DNA of 37,117 nt from Promethearchaeota archaeon. GTDB taxonomy: Archaea > Asgardarchaeota > Lokiarchaeia > Sigyniarchaeales > SOKP01. The DNA lies in assembly GCA_016839745.1 (NCBI GenBank), contig JAEOTS010000077.1, positions 1-37,117 of the forward strand, read 5' to 3'. The position numbers were made by a program, and so were the translations under genes. Below, piece after piece: positions 14,707 to 23,530 of the stretch. Positions within the stretch are counted from its first letter, which is position 1, and each line of letters opens with the position of its first letter. The notes under the pieces were generated by a model that had not been told where the DNA came from, made no database searches, and was given only the letters and a program-made list of their open reading frames with translations.

Positions 14707-16020
14707 TTAAAGAGTTTCAACAACTGTGGCAATACCGACACCAAAACCGCCACACATTAATTGCACACCATATTTTTTATTATTATTCTTCAAATAATGT
14801 ACCATCTCACCAAAATAGATAACTCCGCTAGCTCCAATCGGATGACCTATAGCAATGGCACCTCCTGTAGGATTAATTCTTGGATCATCGAATTCATAAC
14901 CGAATTCTCTAGCAAACGCTAAACAGGGGCTCGCAAAAGCTTCATTAGGTTCTATAACATCCATATCATCTACAGTGAGATCCGCGCGTAACAAAGCCTT
15001 TTTCATGGCAGGAATTGGTGCTAACAACATGATCACAGGATCGTCCCCCGCTACGGCGGTCGAAAGTATTCGAGCCATTGGTTTTAACCCAAGTTCATCT
15101 GCTTTTTCTCGGGACATTAACAAAGTTGCTGCTGCACCATCTACTATTTGCGATGAATTACCAGCTGTTACTTTTCCACCTTTTTCTAAAGGTTTAAACA
15201 CTGGTTTTAATTTACTTATCAGTTCCCATCCTTTCTCTTGATCATCTAAATACACAGAACGCACGGCTTGATCCATCTTAATCGTAACTTGTTCTTCTTT
15301 TTGTTTACCAGTTTCCTCATCTTTAATTGGTTCCATATTCTCATCTGAAAATTTCCTCAAATAGGTAACTGGGACAACTCTTTTATAATATTCTTCTTCC
15401 CTACGCATTGCCATAGTAGCTTTCTGATGACTCCAAACGCTAAATTCATCTAATTCTAGTCGGGTGAAACCATATTTATCATTAACTAATTCTGCTGAAA
15501 CACCTTGAGGTACAACTAATTTCCATTTATTTTTCCATATTGGAGATAAGATTATGGGATACTTCGGAACCTTTTTTATGATTTCTGTATCAATGCCCAT
15601 TGCATAATGTGTCATTGATTCGACTCCAGCTGCTATAAAGATGTCACCATCACCAACTTTTATTGCATTAACCGCAGTATTAATGGCTTGAAGTCCAGAG
15701 TTACAATATCTATTAACTGTCGCACCCGCTATCTCATGAGGCAGATCTGCTAATAGTATTCCCAATCGGGCAATATTTGCTCCTTGTTCTCCCAATTGAC
15801 TCAAGCATCCTACTTGGCAGTCTTCAATTTCCTTAGGATCAAAATCAGGACATTTATTTTTTGTCCGATCTACTACTGCCTTTAAAACTGAAACTAAAAG
15901 GTCTTGAGCTGAGCATTCTCGAAAGACTCCACCAAGTTTTGCCATTTGTGCACGTCCTGATTTTCCAATTGGAGTGCGAATAGCATCAATTACAACACAT
16001 TCTTTTAATTCTTTTCCCAA
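14707..16020 (-). CDS. Acetyl-CoA acetyltransferase (thiolase)
   Basis: 437 residues, a full-length thiolase. Nucleophile Cys106 lies in NRYCNSGLQAI, Asn359-Glu-Ala-Phe in EPNEAFA, His393 in IGHPIGASG and Cys423 in MCGGFGVG. It cleaves 3-ketoacyl-CoA with CoA to acetyl-CoA and a shortened acyl-CoA, or works in reverse on acetoacetyl-CoA. There is an insert of charged residues at about 225-250. It starts at TTG 16020 with GGTAAG upstream. In this operon it could split acetoacetyl-CoA made from the BKACE product. Confidence 0.95.
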   Translation of the reverse strand: MGKELKECVVIDAIRTPIGKSGRAQMAKLGGVFRECSAQDLLVSVLKAVVDRTKNKCPDFDPKEIEDCQVGCLSQLGEQGANIARLGILLADLPHEIAGATVNRYCNSGLQAINTAVNAIKVGDGDIFIAAGVESMTHYAMGIDTEIIKKVPKYPIILSPIWKNKWKLVVPQGVSAELVNDKYGFTRLELDEFSVWSHQKATMAMRREEEYYKRVVPVTYLRKFSDENMEPIKDEETGKQKEEQVTIKMDQAVRSVYLDDQEKGWELISKLKPVFKPLEKGGKVTAGNSSQIVDGAAATLLMSREKADELGLKPMARILSTAVAGDDPVIMLLAPIPAMKKALLRADLTVDDMDVIEPNEAFASPCLAFAREFGYEFDDPRINPTGGAIAIGHPIGASGVIYFGEMVHYLKNNNKKYGVQLMCGGFGVGIATVVETL

Positions 16021-16078
16021 CTTTCTTCTTACCTTATTTTATTTTTGATCAAAAATTCTATTCATATTAATCAGTTTT

Positions 16079-16543
16079 TCAACTAAAATTGTCACAAAAT
16101 ACAGCGTCCTTAAAAAAATCAGTAATTTTGACTAATTTATTGGTATTCATATTCAATATTAACCTAACTATAATACCTTTTACTAAAAGTGTATCCTCAG
16201 ACTTTGTATTTTTATAACAGTTAATTGCAAATGTAATTGAAGTAGTCCCAACTTTCAAAAGACGCGTATAAAGTAAAATAGTGTCCCCAAATGTTGCCGA
16301 CTTTATATATTCAATCTCGACTTTTCTCACGGGAAATACAATACCTTGTTTATGCAATTCTCCACAATTTTTTTTGAGTTTTTGAGTAAAGCTAATAAAC
16401 GCATCGTCAAAATAGTTGAGATATTTATTTGAATGCACAACCTGCATTAAATCTGTATCATCTACACGAACTTCTATTTCTTTATAGTCCTCAGTTCCCA
16501 TTAATTTATCGATGATCTCTTTCTCTTCTTCTCTAATTATCAT
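16079..16543 (-). CDS. Hotdog-fold acyl-CoA thioesterase
   Basis: 154 residues of the 4HBT (YbgC/FadM-like) type. The signature VRVDDTDLMQVVHSNKYLNYFDDA holds the catalytic Asp31; the Gly usually two residues further on is Gln. It would hydrolyse an acyl-CoA to acid and CoA. In the operon between thiolase and BKACE it could release a pathway intermediate or relieve trapped CoA. ATG at 16543. Confidence 0.87.
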   Translation of the reverse strand: MIIREEEKEIIDKLMGTEDYKEIEVRVDDTDLMQVVHSNKYLNYFDDAFISFTQKLKKNCGELHKQGIVFPVRKVEIEYIKSATFGDTILLYTRLLKVGTTSITFAINCYKNTKSEDTLLVKGIIVRLILNMNTNKLVKITDFFKDAVFCDNFS

Positions 16544-16574
16544 TATAACCTTACTACTTCTCTTCTAATGATCG

Positions 16575-17450
16575 TTATATTTTCGTGTTTAGAATTAATA
16601 TTTTTTTTGTCTCATCCGTAGTTGCGACTTTGCGACCAACCATTTCTACCAATTTAGTTGCCCATTGAACTTGTTCAAAACTTCCTTTTGCTAAATCACC
16701 ATTTGGCATTCTAATGTTATCTTCTAAACCAACTCGAATATGACCTCCTTCGATCACTCCACAAGTATTAGCCTTAAATTGATCTTTCGCGATTCCACAA
16801 ACACACCAAGTAGCGTTAGAAGGTGATATTGCTCTGTAATGGGCAAGATTTTGAATATTGAAAGGTGCACCTCCCACAACTCCAAACACATATTGAAAGT
16901 GCATCGGTTCAGAAAAAACTTGATACTGTTTTTGAATATATAATATATTATATAACCCTAGTTCACTAAATACCTCGATTTCAGGTCGAATACCAAGCCT
17001 TTTAGTAACTCGCGCCATTCGTATCATTGTATGAAAGGTGTTAAAATATTCACCTTCATACATGATTTTTTTTGTAATTGGATTTATATTTACCCAATTC
17101 ATAGTCTGCGTATCAATAGAGCAAAGTTCTGGTTGTATGAGTTTAATTGGTGCTAATCTTTCTTTATCAGTTGTTCCAGTTCCTCCAGTAATATTAATTA
17201 TTATTTCAGGACATGAGGTTTTTATTGCCTTTATTATTGCTTCATATCTTTTAGGATCTTGGGTAACTAATCCATCATCTGTTCGTGCATGAATATGGAC
17301 AATTGAAGCTCCTGCTTCATAACATTTTAATGATTCTTCAGCGTATTCTGCTGGAGTGTATGGAACATTTGGATTTTGTTCTTTTAGAGTCGTTGCACCA
17401 ACTAAAGCAGCAGTTATTATTGTCCTATTTAATAAATCTTCATTTGTCAT
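16575..17450 (-). CDS. Beta-keto acid cleavage enzyme (BKACE, DUF849)
   Basis: 291 residues, full length. The zinc motif VHIHAR gives His52, His54 and Arg56; the C-terminal signature GGHIRVGLEDN (235-245) with Glu243 is intact. BKACE enzymes react a beta-keto acid with acetyl-CoA to give acetoacetate and a new acyl-CoA; Kce of lysine fermentation (3-keto-5-aminohexanoate) is the best-known member. Substrate type depends on a few pocket residues that I cannot assign. A GGGG-rich ribosome site precedes ATG 17450. The neighbours (aminotransferase, thiolase, dehydrogenase) fit formation and use of a beta-keto acid. Confidence 0.95.
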   Translation of the reverse strand: MTNEDLLNRTIITAALVGATTLKEQNPNVPYTPAEYAEESLKCYEAGASIVHIHARTDDGLVTQDPKRYEAIIKAIKTSCPEIIINITGGTGTTDKERLAPIKLIQPELCSIDTQTMNWVNINPITKKIMYEGEYFNTFHTMIRMARVTKRLGIRPEIEVFSELGLYNILYIQKQYQVFSEPMHFQYVFGVVGGAPFNIQNLAHYRAISPSNATWCVCGIAKDQFKANTCGVIEGGHIRVGLEDNIRMPNGDLAKGSFEQVQWATKLVEMVGRKVATTDETKKILILNTKI

Positions 17451-17472
17451 TTTTATTTCCCCATTTAAATAA

Positions 17473-17874
17473 TCATTTTAGGATTTCTTCAAGTTCTTCA
17501 AATATAATTTCTGTTGCTTGTCCAAATCGAGCAAGATCTTCTAAATTTCCTTTAACATTTAATTCTCCTTTAAGATAATCTTGTTTCATATCAATCAATC
17601 TTAAAAAAATTTTAATGAATTTTTCTTTTGCCATAGTTAATGTTAATTTAGTTTCAGATGTACTACCGAACCCAAATGAAAATTTTGCATTGGCAATTTT
17701 AATCCAAATTGGTTCATGGTCTAATAAATGAACTTGAATTATGCAATCCCAATCTTTTACTTCTTCTTGAACATCTATATAAGTATTGGCTATCTTTACG
17801 ATAACCTTAAGAAAGTCTACAAGATTTATTTTGTTCAAATAACCATCTTTAATCAATTTTTTTAATTCATTCAT
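17473..17874 (-). CDS. SCP2 sterol-carrier domain protein
   Basis: About 133 residues, a stand-alone SCP2 domain: a beta-sheet region (CIIQVHLLDHEPIWIKIANAKFSF), then LTLTMAKEKFIKIF, and the typical YLKGELNVKGNLEDLARFGQ helix. SCP2 domains bind lipids or fatty acyl-CoA in a tunnel. Here it may carry an acyl-CoA between enzymes of the operon. An in-frame TTG at 17892 exists, but the purine stretch AAAGAGAG just before makes ATG 17874 (MNELKKL) the better start. Confidence 0.85.
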   Translation of the reverse strand: MNELKKLIKDGYLNKINLVDFLKVIVKIANTYIDVQEEVKDWDCIIQVHLLDHEPIWIKIANAKFSFGFGSTSETKLTLTMAKEKFIKIFLRLIDMKQDYLKGELNVKGNLEDLARFGQATEIIFEELEEILK

Positions 17875-17918
17875 TTTATTTCTCTCTTTCAACTTTTTGA
17901 GTTGAAAATTACATTATT

Positions 17919-19322
17919 TCACTTTTTATGAAACAAATATCTGCCTATAAGTACCGATATTTTACTTTTATCCTTATTTACAAAAAATTCTATATTTGTT
18001 TTCTCCATAGACCTATCAAAGGTATAAAATCTCAATTCTCTTAACTTCTCATCATATGGGATGAGAGGTGTGCTTTTTGGGAGAACATACTGAGATTTTT
18101 CATCTGGTTCAAAGTAGAGCATTCCCTCCTTTCTAACTATTTGTCCTTTTAGCATGCCTCTATATGTTTCATAATTTCCCACAAGGGATGCATATTTCAT
18201 ATCAATAGTCTTGGGAAAAAAAACTTTCTCAGGGTTTCTGCCAAGAATTACTGCTGACAAGATAAAAGGGATCAAATATGCAACAGGCTCACCCGTTCCC
18301 GAATTTGTAAGTGTAGAAATTCCTACCTTTTTTTCGGGGATAAAAAGCATATTTGAACTAGAAACGCTTGTATTGCCAGAATGAAATACCAATTTTGTGT
18401 TGCAAAAATTTTCAATTAGAAATACACCATATCCATATCCCTCAATTATTGGTTCATCTGTCATCATTTGAATAATTGGTGTATTTATATGAATCGTGGT
18501 CATTTTCGCTATCAGTTCACTACTAAGTATATCCTTATCTTTGTACTTCCCATTATTATTGAGCAATTCTAAAAAATGCAAGACTTCAAGACTACTACTT
18601 AATAATCCACCAGAACCGTGGATCAATTCACTGAATGGATGGGATTTTTCTACTCCTTCTAAATAAGCCGTCATTTTATCAATATCTGCTTCGAATATCT
18701 CTCTTTTAAAAGTACTTCTTTTCATTTCTAAAGGATACAGAATCTCTTGCTGAATAAAGTCTTCATACTTTATTTTAGAAACCTTTTCGATTATCCTTTG
18801 TAAAATAGTATACCCATCATTAAAGTAGATCCATTTTTTGCCAGGTGGGTAGCATCGTTCTTTAGTAGCATTATTAATGTGATCCTGCCAATCATCCCAA
18901 TTATTTATTTGAATGTCTGTGAATTCAGTTCCTAGCGCTTTTGTAATAGCAATATAGCTTCCTAAAAGTGCAGGCAAACCAGAAGAGTGCGAGAGTAAAT
19001 GATGTACAGTTATTTCTTCATCTCCTATCTTAAATTCAACATATTTCGATACTGGATCGTTTAGATTAATTTTTCCTTCTTGGACTAATAACATTATTGC
19101 TAATGCTGTAAAAGTTTTAGTTGCGGAGCCAATTCCTATTAAAGTATCATTTGTCATAGGTGATTTAGATTTTTTATCTCTATATCCATAACTTTTTTGT
19201 AGAATGATATCACTTTCATTCGATACAGCAACGCTTATTCCTGGAACCTTAAACATTTCCATAAGTTCCTTAACTATTCCATCAAAAACACTTAAAAACT
19301 CATTTGAAAAATAATTTGACAT
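17919..19322 (-). CDS. Serine beta-lactamase-fold hydrolase
   Basis: 467 residues, class C beta-lactamase/esterase superfamily. Catalytic Ser66-x-x-Lys69 is in GSATKTFTA, Tyr166-x-Asn168 in WIYFNDGY, and the third element is HSGNT. An added C-terminal domain (about 365-467) forms a lipocalin-like beta region as in family members with DUF3471-type tails. No signal peptide is seen, so it probably acts inside the cell as an amidase, esterase or D-amino peptidase. Very good ribosome site GGGAGG. Gap of 12 bases to the C45 gene. Confidence 0.9.
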   Translation of the reverse strand: MSNYFSNEFLSVFDGIVKELMEMFKVPGISVAVSNESDIILQKSYGYRDKKSKSPMTNDTLIGIGSATKTFTALAIMLLVQEGKINLNDPVSKYVEFKIGDEEITVHHLLSHSSGLPALLGSYIAITKALGTEFTDIQINNWDDWQDHINNATKERCYPPGKKWIYFNDGYTILQRIIEKVSKIKYEDFIQQEILYPLEMKRSTFKREIFEADIDKMTAYLEGVEKSHPFSELIHGSGGLLSSSLEVLHFLELLNNNGKYKDKDILSSELIAKMTTIHINTPIIQMMTDEPIIEGYGYGVFLIENFCNTKLVFHSGNTSVSSSNMLFIPEKKVGISTLTNSGTGEPVAYLIPFILSAVILGRNPEKVFFPKTIDMKYASLVGNYETYRGMLKGQIVRKEGMLYFEPDEKSQYVLPKSTPLIPYDEKLRELRFYTFDRSMEKTNIEFFVNKDKSKISVLIGRYLFHKK

Positions 19323-19334
19323 AATTTTTCCTCC

Positions 19335-20399
19335 CTATTTGTTAGATTTAAAAAAATGTATAAATTCCGATTTTTCCCTTTTTGGGGGAAAAATCGTCAA
19401 TTCGATTTGATTAGAAATTTTAAAACATGAAGTACACAAAGTACCGCCTGTTATTTCACCTATATTTGGTAAATTTACTGTTGTGCCCTTTCTAAATATT
19501 TGCTCATCTGAAATTAGCTCAAGAGCACTATTTGTATTAAATCGAACATCCTTCAAAAGTTCAATGCCCCGATTATACCTTATTTGTGTAGTCGAATTCT
19601 CTTCTAAAGAGGGAATATGTACATCACTGAATTTTGGGCTAAGATAATGATTAGTATGGAAAAATTTATCTTTAATTTCGGTCAACTCTGCTCTACTACT
19701 CGTATATTCGAGATTTATAGCGCGAAATTCCTTCTGCGAAACAATATTATGATTAAATCCAGCATTCCTCTCTTTTTTCAGAATAATTGATTTAACGTGT
19801 TCTATAGAATCTGCCTCACATAAAGCGCGATCATTTAATATACGAGGAAGCCCCGGTTTTTGTTCAGGGTGCGGCACATCATTTCCACTAAATACTATTC
19901 CATTAGAATTAAATCCGAATGCGTTTCCCGGTAAAGATCCTGGATAACAAAAACAAATGATATTTAACCCACTTAAAGTTTCAATATCGCAGATGTAAGA
20001 ATATTTTCCAGTTTCATGTATCATATCTTCATTATGTAAAAGTAAAATTTCTTTTTCAGATTTCAAGATTAAAGTAGAGCAAGATTCAAGTTCTAGTGAT
20101 GCCATCCAGTTCAATTTTAAGATATCTTCTAAAACTAAATCTGCACCCTCAGATAATCCCTTTAATTCTTCCATATATTCAGGATAGAATTTATTGGCAA
20201 AAGTGTTCATCTTCCCTAACCAACTTGGTTTTAATACTTCAAAGTATTTCAAACCTAACTGTATTAGATTTTCCTTAATAGCAGCATGAATATACTCTTT
20301 TGCTTGAGTCCCGATGGAGTAACCAATCTCGTAATTAGTCCCTTTAGCCTTAAATACTGGTAAATAATTTTCAACATCTAAAAATTTAATAAATTTCAC
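19335..20399 (-). CDS. C45 Ntn hydrolase (acyl-CoA:6-APA acyltransferase-like)
   Basis: 354 residues of the acyltransferase/C45 peptidase family, which self-cleaves to expose an N-terminal Cys. The probable nucleophile is Cys107 in LESCSTLIL, followed by HNEDM (the usual strand HxxDW/M) and GNAFGFNSNGIVFSGND. Members hydrolyse or form amide bonds, such as in isopenicillin N acylation or N-acyl amino acid turnover. Its start is GTG 20399. Neighbours suggest amide cleavage of the imported compound. Confidence 0.87.
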   Translation of the reverse strand: MKFIKFLDVENYLPVFKAKGTNYEIGYSIGTQAKEYIHAAIKENLIQLGLKYFEVLKPSWLGKMNTFANKFYPEYMEELKGLSEGADLVLEDILKLNWMASLELESCSTLILKSEKEILLLHNEDMIHETGKYSYICDIETLSGLNIICFCYPGSLPGNAFGFNSNGIVFSGNDVPHPEQKPGLPRILNDRALCEADSIEHVKSIILKKERNAGFNHNIVSQKEFRAINLEYTSSRAELTEIKDKFFHTNHYLSPKFSDVHIPSLEENSTTQIRYNRGIELLKDVRFNTNSALELISDEQIFRKGTTVNLPNIGEITGGTLCTSCFKISNQIELTIFPPKREKSEFIHFFKSNK

Positions 20400-20423
20400 A
20401 CCACATTCATTAATTAGTTATTT

Positions 20424-21359
20424 TTAAGGGCGTTTTACCAAGTGAGAATAAATTTCTGGTCTTCTGTCCTTTAAAGTGTTATAAACAAACGATCTCACCT
20501 TATTAAGTTCCTTTCTAGTAATAATTGTTGAGATCAGATATTCATCAATTTTATCATTTGGACTTTCTGCAATTAATTTTCCATCTGGTCCAAAAATTAA
20601 CACCCCTCCAGATAAAAAATATTCCATGGGACCAAGATCATCTAAACTCACTCTTGTAGACCACTGTTCTCCTTTTTCTACACGGTAATCTTTAATATGA
20701 CCAGCACCAACACAAGCTATACTATATACAACATTAGCTCGAGCAGCGGACTGTAAATCGATGCTTACACTCCTTTTCCAATCTTTAATCGCTTTTTCTT
20801 CTGCATTTTTAACACCAGTCTTGAAAGGAGTAAAACCGAATGCATAAGGACTTAGTATTATATCGCATCCTTGGGTAGCATAACAGCGATATACTTCTGG
20901 AAATGAATTATCATAGCATATCGCAATTCCAACTTTAAAACCTCCAATAGTAAATACAGGAAAATGATTACCTACCCCCCAGGTAAAATTCTCGGGAAAG
21001 GGGGAATGTGTTTTGCGATAGTAGCCTATAATTCCTTCTGTGCCAATTAAAATATGTGTATTAAAGATTGAATTACTATATTCTTCTGCTAACCCTACCG
21101 CAACAAATATTCCTCCAATCTTAACAATTTCATCAATTAAATGTTTAATTGAATCTCCACCAATAGGTTCAGCTGCTGAAATTAGTTCTCGCGAATTCCA
21201 ATATCCCGTAATATTCAATTCAGGAAATAATAAGAGTTCTATCTCTTGTTCTTTTGCTTTTTTAATCCATGAAATTGTGTTTTTAACGTTCTCTTCTGGA
21301 TCTCCAGGAAGACTTTTCATGGAAACTGCACCGATTTTTAACTTTGAATCATTTTTCAT
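20424..21359 (-). CDS. Nitrilase-superfamily amidohydrolase
   Basis: 311 residues. The Glu-Lys-Cys triad is present: Glu47 in FPELNITGY, Lys116 in YRKTHSPFPE and Cys148 in ICYDNSFPEV. Enzymes of this superfamily hydrolyse carbon-nitrogen bonds of amides and N-carbamoyl compounds, including N-carbamoyl-beta-alanine and omega-amides. A GGAGAAT ribosome site precedes ATG 21359. Placed between aminotransferase and C45 hydrolase, it may release ammonia or a free amino acid for the aminotransferase. Confidence 0.92.
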   Translation of the reverse strand: MKNDSKLKIGAVSMKSLPGDPEENVKNTISWIKKAKEQEIELLLFPELNITGYWNSRELISAAEPIGGDSIKHLIDEIVKIGGIFVAVGLAEEYSNSIFNTHILIGTEGIIGYYRKTHSPFPENFTWGVGNHFPVFTIGGFKVGIAICYDNSFPEVYRCYATQGCDIILSPYAFGFTPFKTGVKNAEEKAIKDWKRSVSIDLQSAARANVVYSIACVGAGHIKDYRVEKGEQWSTRVSLDDLGPMEYFLSGGVLIFGPDGKLIAESPNDKIDEYLISTIITRKELNKVRSFVYNTLKDRRPEIYSHLVKRP

Positions 21360-21383
21360 TCTCTATTCTCCTAATCTATGTTC

Positions 21384-22775
21384 TTATATAAATCCATGTT
21401 CCTTTTCAGTATTATATAAACTTTTTTCGAAAATAGACAAAATTTCATCAATTTGTTCTTTATTTACTCTAAAATAGGGGCCTAACATAATCATATCCCC
21501 ATCATAGATCCCTTTTGCGCACCCAGAATGAGCCAACAGAAGTAAATGGTTCTTTTTTGCTTCTTTTTTTAATTGGAGATGAAAAGCATTTGGTCTTCCT
21601 ACTGTTGGGGGAGCAATTAATGGGTGATCAATTGTCTCCTTAGTAGTTTTATCGCGAACAAATTCAATTCCCATTAGCAATCCTTTTCCACGAACATCTC
21701 CCATTGTTGGATGTTCTTTTTGGATTTTTTTCACTTCATCAAACATATATTTACCCATATTTTCAACATTTGCTATAAGATTATGTTTCTGGTAATAATC
21801 TATCGTTTTTGAAATTACAGTAGCCACCATAGGATTATTTGCCCATGTATAACCTGCGGGGAGGACTCCCTGCACATCCGCTATTTTATTATAAATCTTT
21901 AACGAAGACATTATTGCTCCTGCAGGAAAATAACCTCCTGCTAATCCTTTTCCCAAAACGAGAATGTCGGGAGGAGTCTTAAAATGCTCATATCCGAACC
22001 ATTTACCAGTTCTTCCAGATCCAGATATAATTTCGTCATAAATAAGAAGAATGTCGTACTTATCACAAATCTCTCTAACTCTCTTAAAATAATCTTCACG
22101 CGGTACTGCTGCACATAATCCTGTGCCAGAAATAGGTTCTGCTATAAAAGCAGAAACGTTTTCATGTCCCTGCCCTAATATCTCATCTTCTAATGCTTGA
22201 GCACATTCTAAATTACATGAGTTTGGTTCTTTATTAAACCAACAGCGATAACAGTACGCAGGTGGTATATGGCTAGTATTATGAAGATATGGTATGAAAG
22301 CAGCTCTTCTCTTAACAAACCCTCCAGCTGATAATGTAATCATTGTATTTCCATGATAGGATTGCCATCTTCCAATAATGAGGGTTTTTGTAAGATTATT
22401 ATTATAAATATGGTACATACGTGCCATCTTAATTGCAACCTCAACTGCTTCAGAGCCACCGCACACTAGTAAAGCTTTACTCATTTCATCATGAGTCAGG
22501 TTGCATAGTTTTTGACAAGTTTCCTTTAAAATTGGAGTGTGTCCATAGCCTCTATGAAGGAACGCAAGATTTTTCATCTGTTTTTCTAAAAAAATCCCAA
22601 AATCTGGCAAACCATGTCCAAGACTATTTGTAACGGGACCGCAAGTCGTATCGATAAATTTATTTCCTTGGTCATCAAAAAGATACATTCCCTCTCCTCG
22701 CGTAAAAGTGGGATATCTTTCTCCAGGAAATTCATCAAAAATATAATTTTCCACTATTTCTTCACTATTTTTCAT
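21384..22775 (-). CDS. Class III PLP-dependent aminotransferase
   Basis: 463 residues. PLP lysine is Lys276 (LGKGLAGGYFPAGA), Asp247 is in LIYDEIISGSGRTG, and Glu213 in FIAEPISGTG; the N-terminal fold-type I pattern is complete. Class III enzymes use omega- or beta-amino acids and amines with pyruvate or 2-oxoglutarate. A Cys-rich insert (AYCYRCWFNKEPNSCNLEC, about 173-191) is a subgroup mark. A beta-amino acid substrate would yield a beta-keto acid for the BKACE enzyme in the same operon; this is inference. AAGGAG ribosome site before ATG 22775. Confidence 0.93.
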   Translation of the reverse strand: MKNSEEIVENYIFDEFPGERYPTFTRGEGMYLFDDQGNKFIDTTCGPVTNSLGHGLPDFGIFLEKQMKNLAFLHRGYGHTPILKETCQKLCNLTHDEMSKALLVCGGSEAVEVAIKMARMYHIYNNNLTKTLIIGRWQSYHGNTMITLSAGGFVKRRAAFIPYLHNTSHIPPAYCYRCWFNKEPNSCNLECAQALEDEILGQGHENVSAFIAEPISGTGLCAAVPREDYFKRVREICDKYDILLIYDEIISGSGRTGKWFGYEHFKTPPDILVLGKGLAGGYFPAGAIMSSLKIYNKIADVQGVLPAGYTWANNPMVATVISKTIDYYQKHNLIANVENMGKYMFDEVKKIQKEHPTMGDVRGKGLLMGIEFVRDKTTKETIDHPLIAPPTVGRPNAFHLQLKKEAKKNHLLLLAHSGCAKGIYDGDMIMLGPYFRVNKEQIDEILSIFEKSLYNTEKEHGFI

Positions 22776-22796
22776 CTCTTTTTCTACTCCTTATTA

Positions 22797-23474
22797 TTAA
22801 AATGATGGATTGTATGTTGCGTTTTTGAATAAAAAATCTTTAATTGTTTTTAACGCATAAGCACGATAATCTTCTCTTAGAATTAATTTTGCATTACCAT
22901 TATTAATTGGATCAATAACCTTCGCTTTAAATTTCAAATGGGTTTCTGCTTTAATCGCTCCAAACATCATTGCCCAAAGATGATACGTGAATAGATCAAT
23001 ATCATCCACTTGGAGTTCACCATTATCTATCGCTGCTTGAATAACTTCCTTTTGATAAAAAAATCCATGTTTTAAATCATAAGAATCTTCAATTGGGCCA
23101 GAACTTTTGGATGGTGGAATCATAGCTACGAATAAAAATAAAAACATTGGAAAATCTTCCCCCATTTTATCAATAATTGCCTTTGTTATTTTGTATATTA
23201 ACTCTAGATTAGTTCCATCATGATTTTCAATGATGGAATCAATAATTTTATCATGTTCTTTTCTATAACTTGATCTTACTGCAATCCATAACTCCCTTTT
23301 ACTTTTGAAATAATTATAAAGATTTGACATCTCCATATTCAAACCTTTTGCTAGAGAGTTCATACTTATGGTTTGAAAATCACTTCTTTTATACATCTCT
23401 TTCGCAGTTTCTATAATTTTTTGAAATTGAGCTTGTTTTTTTTCAGGTGCTCTGGCTCGAGTCTTTTTTCCCAT
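22797..23474 (-). CDS. TetR-family transcriptional regulator
   Basis: 225 residues. An N-terminal TetR helix-turn-helix is visible (IIETAKEMYKRSDFQTISMNSLAKGLNMEMSNLYNYFKSKRELW, about 20-63); the rest is an all-helical ligand domain. TetR proteins generally repress and are released by a ligand. It lies between the transporter and enzyme genes, so it is the likely local regulator, with the divergent promoter region 28919-29288 and the promoter at 23514 as candidate targets. Ribosome site GAAGTGG before ATG 23474. Confidence 0.92.
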   Translation of the reverse strand: MGKKTRARAPEKKQAQFQKIIETAKEMYKRSDFQTISMNSLAKGLNMEMSNLYNYFKSKRELWIAVRSSYRKEHDKIIDSIIENHDGTNLELIYKITKAIIDKMGEDFPMFLFLFVAMIPPSKSSGPIEDSYDLKHGFFYQKEVIQAAIDNGELQVDDIDLFTYHLWAMMFGAIKAETHLKFKAKVIDPINNGNAKLILREDYRAYALKTIKDFLFKNATYNPSF

Positions 23475-23513
23475 TTTTTTCCACTTCTTTTGTCATTTAA
23501 TTAGGATTTTTAA

Positions 23514-23522
23514 GATATAAAT
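23514..23522 (-). promoter_or_regulatory. Possible internal promoter before the TetR gene
   Basis: ATTTATATC on the minus strand. It is centred 44 bases before the TetR ATG, giving a predicted leader near 20 bases that includes the ribosome site. It could drive the regulator and enzyme genes separately from the transporter genes. Confidence 0.45.
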
Positions 23523-23530
23523 TTGAATTT

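Noticed and set aside
12922..17450. Lysine fermentation or carnitine cluster
   Set aside because: Kce-like and CaiE-like proteins are present, but lysine aminomutases, 3,5-diaminohexanoate dehydrogenase and caiABCD are not in the window.
17919..20399. Beta-lactam biosynthesis or resistance module
   Set aside because: The penicillin-acyltransferase and beta-lactamase names are family labels only. No NRPS, IPNS or cephalosporin-type enzyme lies nearby.
21040..21477. 145-codon plus-strand frame over nitrilase and aminotransferase genes
   Set aside because: Antisense shadow of two well-conserved genes, with no motif of its own.
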